64,000 nt of DNA from Branchipolynoe longqiensis (lineage: Eukaryota > Annelida > Polychaeta > Phyllodocida > Polynoidae). A program made the translations under genes and the position numbers. Below, in pieces: positions 61,451-64,000 of this stretch. The stretch spans positions 36,154,590 through 36,218,589 of the forward strand of contig CM059199.1 of NCBI GenBank assembly GCA_030323885.1, read 5' to 3'. Each line of letters starts with the position of its first letter. Position 1 is the first letter of the stretch. Under the pieces are notes generated by a model, which saw only the letters and a list, made by a program, of their open reading frames with translations, was not told where the DNA came from and did not search any database.

Positions 61451-61898
61451 ACCATCATGGATAAGACTCTCTTCACACATTGACATTATAAACATTAATT
61501 ACATTTTGTGTGGTACAATATTTACTACGCAACATTATTTATAAATTGATCGTTACAATTATTTTCTTTGCTAGATAACCTGGTGAGTAGCATTACTACG
61601 ATATAACAAGGAACCGTTGAATGAAGAAGACCACTTGTCTGTTAATAGTGTTATTGAAATTGCCCTTGCTTCTCCGACACGAGTGATGTTTTCAGGGTAT
61701 GCAGGTACCGGGGAGCGCCGGGGGTGGCGCCACCAGTCGCGAACATGGAGGAGGCAGTACAGTATATAGTGTAATACTAATAATAATTAACACACGATAA
61801 TAATAATAAGGGCTTAATTCCCTTCCGCGCCTTTATACTCGCATACTGTGTTATCCATCACATATACCACAAATACACTTGAATTCAATATATAGTTT
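61450..61898. other. No gene recognised
   Basis: AT-rich to 61650, then a short GC-rich patch (GGGAGCGCCGGGGGTGGCGC near 61711), then AT-rich. Confidence 0.3.
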
Positions 61899-62296
61899 AC
61901 CAGACGCCGTGGTTGAATCGGGTAAGAGCATGGGCATTTCATGCAGAAAATTGGATGTCCGAATCACAGTTGTGTCAGAGCAACGAATTACAAAATTGAT
62001 ACTTATTGCGACCTAACCTGCTGCTCAGCATTAAAAGGATAGGGCAATGACTGGTCGGCTCAGTATCAGGATAATGTGTCTGAGTGAGATATCAGGTCAG
62101 GGTGGCAGAGGCATAGTCTCCCTGTGGGACAGCATTACAAAGTTGCCATGAGTGCACAATGTCACAATTTAAGTTGGTACACATGCTGACATAACCTTAC
62201 TTATTGCTAGGATTTGTTGGTTTACGTCCTAGCAACATTTAAGGTCATATTAAGCCGGAGATGTTGCTGTGACATAAAACTCCCAAACGCAAACAT
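61899..62296 (+). mobile_element. SINE family A, type-2 head, interrupted near its 3' end
   Basis: Head CAGACGCCGTGGTTGAATCG; body to TTGCTAGGATTT at about 62217. A 40-bp minus-strand SINE 3' end (TTACGTCCTAGCAACATTTA) then intervenes before AGATGTTGCTGTGACATAAA and tail CTCCCAAACGCAAAC. Confidence 0.8.
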
Positions 62297-62558
62297 TATA
62301 TCGTAAGAACTATAATACCAGTCATAATACTGAAATTCTGTCTTATCCAGTAGAGCAGTATATGCCATTGCTTTCTCGGAGGATCACGTGACATACCCTG
62401 CCGTGTGTACCTCTCCTCCTCCTCCCAAAGCGGTAAGCTGACTCCCTCCTTCCTCACTCATGTCTGGTCAAAGTGGCCAATTGACCATCGTACTGTGTTG
62501 GCACATACCCGGAATGTCAGGGACATCCGGCGAATGCCACTCCTCGCCAGACGCCATT
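62297..62558. other. No gene recognised
   Basis: Mixed sequence; a 63-codon frame (62405-62596) runs into the SINE and is not credible. Confidence 0.3.
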
Positions 62559-62559
62559 G

Positions 62560-62880
62560 TTTGCTTTTTGGGGGTTTTACGTCCTGGCAACATTGAAGGT
62601 CATATCAGGATGGGTACAGCATTGTGACAGTGTGCACTCATGATGACTTTACAGCACTGTCCCATTGGGAGATCAGACCGGACGGACCAATCCCCGATAT
62701 CCCACTCAGTCATGTTATCCTTATATTGCATTAACCAGTCTTTGTCCTATCTGAGAATGCCAAGTGCGATGTAAGGTAGTCACAAGTGTCAATTTTGTAA
62801 GTCATTGGATTTTAACTCTCGACGTTCCGCAATGGAAGGCTGCACTTTAACCGATTCAGACACCGCATCTGGTGCAGACG
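62560..62880 (-). mobile_element. SINE family A, type-2 head, full length
   Basis: GGGGTTTTACGTCCTGGCAA through GATATCCCACTCAGTCATGT to a decayed head (TTAACCGATTCAGACACCGC). Confidence 0.88.
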
Positions 62881-62945
62881 GCATTCAGACAGGATAGGCA
62901 TCAAGCCGTACAGTGCTCACATGTCAGAAAATGAATGCAGGGAGA

Positions 62946-63293
62946 ATTTGCATAATCCGATGGTTTGGGGTTTCTACGATTTTCTGAATAAATATATTAT
63001 TAGGCTTATTGCTATAATGGACTTTTACCTAGGATGAAGTAACTCACTTTAAATGGCTAAATTTGGGGATATTTGGTGTCATGACATGGTATATTAATTT
63101 TGGCAAGCACATCAAAATGTTGATACCTTTAGCTTCAGCTGTAGCAATTTCCATTGAATTGGCTTAGTTTGTCCTTATGTGCTGCAACGCATCTTTAATA
63201 AAGACACGAGTAATCTAAATGACATTTTGAGGAGCAACTCTAAGAAGGTATTTTGGCTTTGAATACTGGATGCTTTCATCTGACTATATAACT
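62946..63293. mobile_element. TTAA-type MITE, copy 2
   Basis: Left end ATTTGCATAATCCGATGG; the complement of the right end reads AGTTATATAGTCAGATG; TTAA follows at 63294-63297. The interior matches 63394-63740 (GATGAAGTAACTCACTTTAA, TTTTGGCAAGCACATCAAAA). Confidence 0.7.
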
Positions 63294-63393
63294 TTAATCC
63301 TGTCTTTGTTTAAAACTGATGAAACTATTTACCTATGTGTGTATTTTGCACAAGAAAGTAGATTAATAATGGTCAATGTTATGTATTTATTAA

Positions 63394-63740
63394 AGTTGCA
63401 TAGTCCGATGGTCTTGAGTTTCTGAAACTTTTCCAAGATAAGTATATTAAATTAATCATTATACTCTACCTTAATTTAGCTTGAAGTAACTTTTAATTGA
63501 AATGGTTACCTTTTGAGATATTTGAAATTCAAACATGTGAAAATAATGTTGGCAAGCACGCCAAAACTCTGATACCACAGGCTTCTGCAGTAACAGGTTC
63601 TATTATATTGACTCATTGTTCCCTACTATGTGGCAACAAATACTTAATAAGTGCATCAGTGTCTAAGTTAGATATGTAGAATCAAATCTAGATAATTGTT
63701 TTCGTTTTGAAAATTTGATTCTTCATCGGGCTATGCAGCT
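63394..63740. mobile_element. TTAA-type MITE, copy 3 (best ends)
   Basis: TTAA at both 63390-63393 and 63741-63744. Left end AGTTGCATAGTCCGATGGTC; complement of the right end AGCTGCATAGCCCGATGAAG. 347 bp, no ORF. TTAA duplication is used by piggyBac and Kolobok-type elements; which applies here is open. Confidence 0.85.
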
Positions 63741-63744
63741 TTAA

Positions 63745-64000
63745 ACACTATGACAGACTCATGACCACCGGATTGTGAAATTGTAATCAATTACCTCACT
63801 CGCCATCATGCATGTCTTTACTTTCGTTGTAGAAATAGGGCCAATTTCTATTGTAGATAATTGGTCTTCCACTGCTGGTTGTCCGATCATAATAATTGCG
63901 ACTGCTAGGCAAGGGAGGGAGACCAATCAATTTTGTCGGTGTTTGCTTTGGTTTTCTTTGGTCAGGAGTGTGAGGGTGGGGGTGCGGTTAGATAGTGATG
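63745..64000. other. No gene recognised
   Basis: Ordinary mixed sequence to the window end. Confidence 0.3.

Overview
This window reads as intergenic or accessory DNA of an invertebrate metazoan nuclear genome. No bacterial operon, rRNA or intact protein-coding gene is visible. The support is dozens of copies of a tRNA-derived SINE, three decayed LINE 3' ends, many short inverted-repeat transposons, and kilobase minisatellites. One repeat near 42.6-43.0 kb resembles a SINE type I associate with molluscs, so a mollusc or other lophotrochozoan is my best guess; the species is not identifiable.

Layout. 1-4 kb: pyrimidine-rich repeats, a LINE 3' end with target duplication, an inverted-repeat element with 9-bp target duplications, and a CpG-rich stretch at 3.8-4.0 kb carrying NRF1-, BANP- and E-box-like sites (the best promoter candidate). 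4-8.5 kb: SINE clusters, a GC-rich inverted-repeat element inside a SINE, a TTAA-flanked MITE and an old solo LTR. 8.8-14.2 kb: an 84-bp satellite, a 1.2-kb foldback element with mirrored 10-bp arrays, and an 8-bp minisatellite. 14.6-19.1 kb: further MITEs, a 755-bp palindromic element and two adjacent pogo-like MITEs. 20-31 kb: SINEs nested with a LINE and with each other, a foldback element, 10-bp and CA-rich arrays, and a GGT/GGC tract. 31-40 kb: SINEs, a third 9-bp-TSD element, a G-rich tract, a 20-bp minisatellite, TA-rich DNA, and a compact LTR element (TRIM) at 38.6-39.1 kb. 40-50 kb: a second large palindromic element, foldback elements and SINE clusters. 50-57 kb: an array with 151-bp higher-order period, another diverged LTR, CA-rich and purine-rich tracts. 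57-64 kb: foldback elements, SINEs, a CpG-rich stretch with a TATA box, and two more TTAA-type MITEs.

Three systems stand out. First, a 502-bp TRIM whose two near-identical LTRs each contain a tRNA-like sequence with intact A and B boxes, plus two old solo LTRs of the same family. Second, a group of TA-flanked foldback elements sharing a short end (about AAGGCCCTGTCACA) but differing in their internal arrays, which are often built of short tandem units mirrored between the arms. Third, a MITE family with three copies, each with a perfect 9-bp target duplication. Because elements sit inside one another, relative ages can be read from the nesting.

The long open frames in the low-complexity tracts are by-products of composition. 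Four short stretches (6.4-6.7, 47.1-47.4, 54.8-55.0 and 56.4-56.7 kb) have more protein-like composition and are listed only as weak exon candidates.
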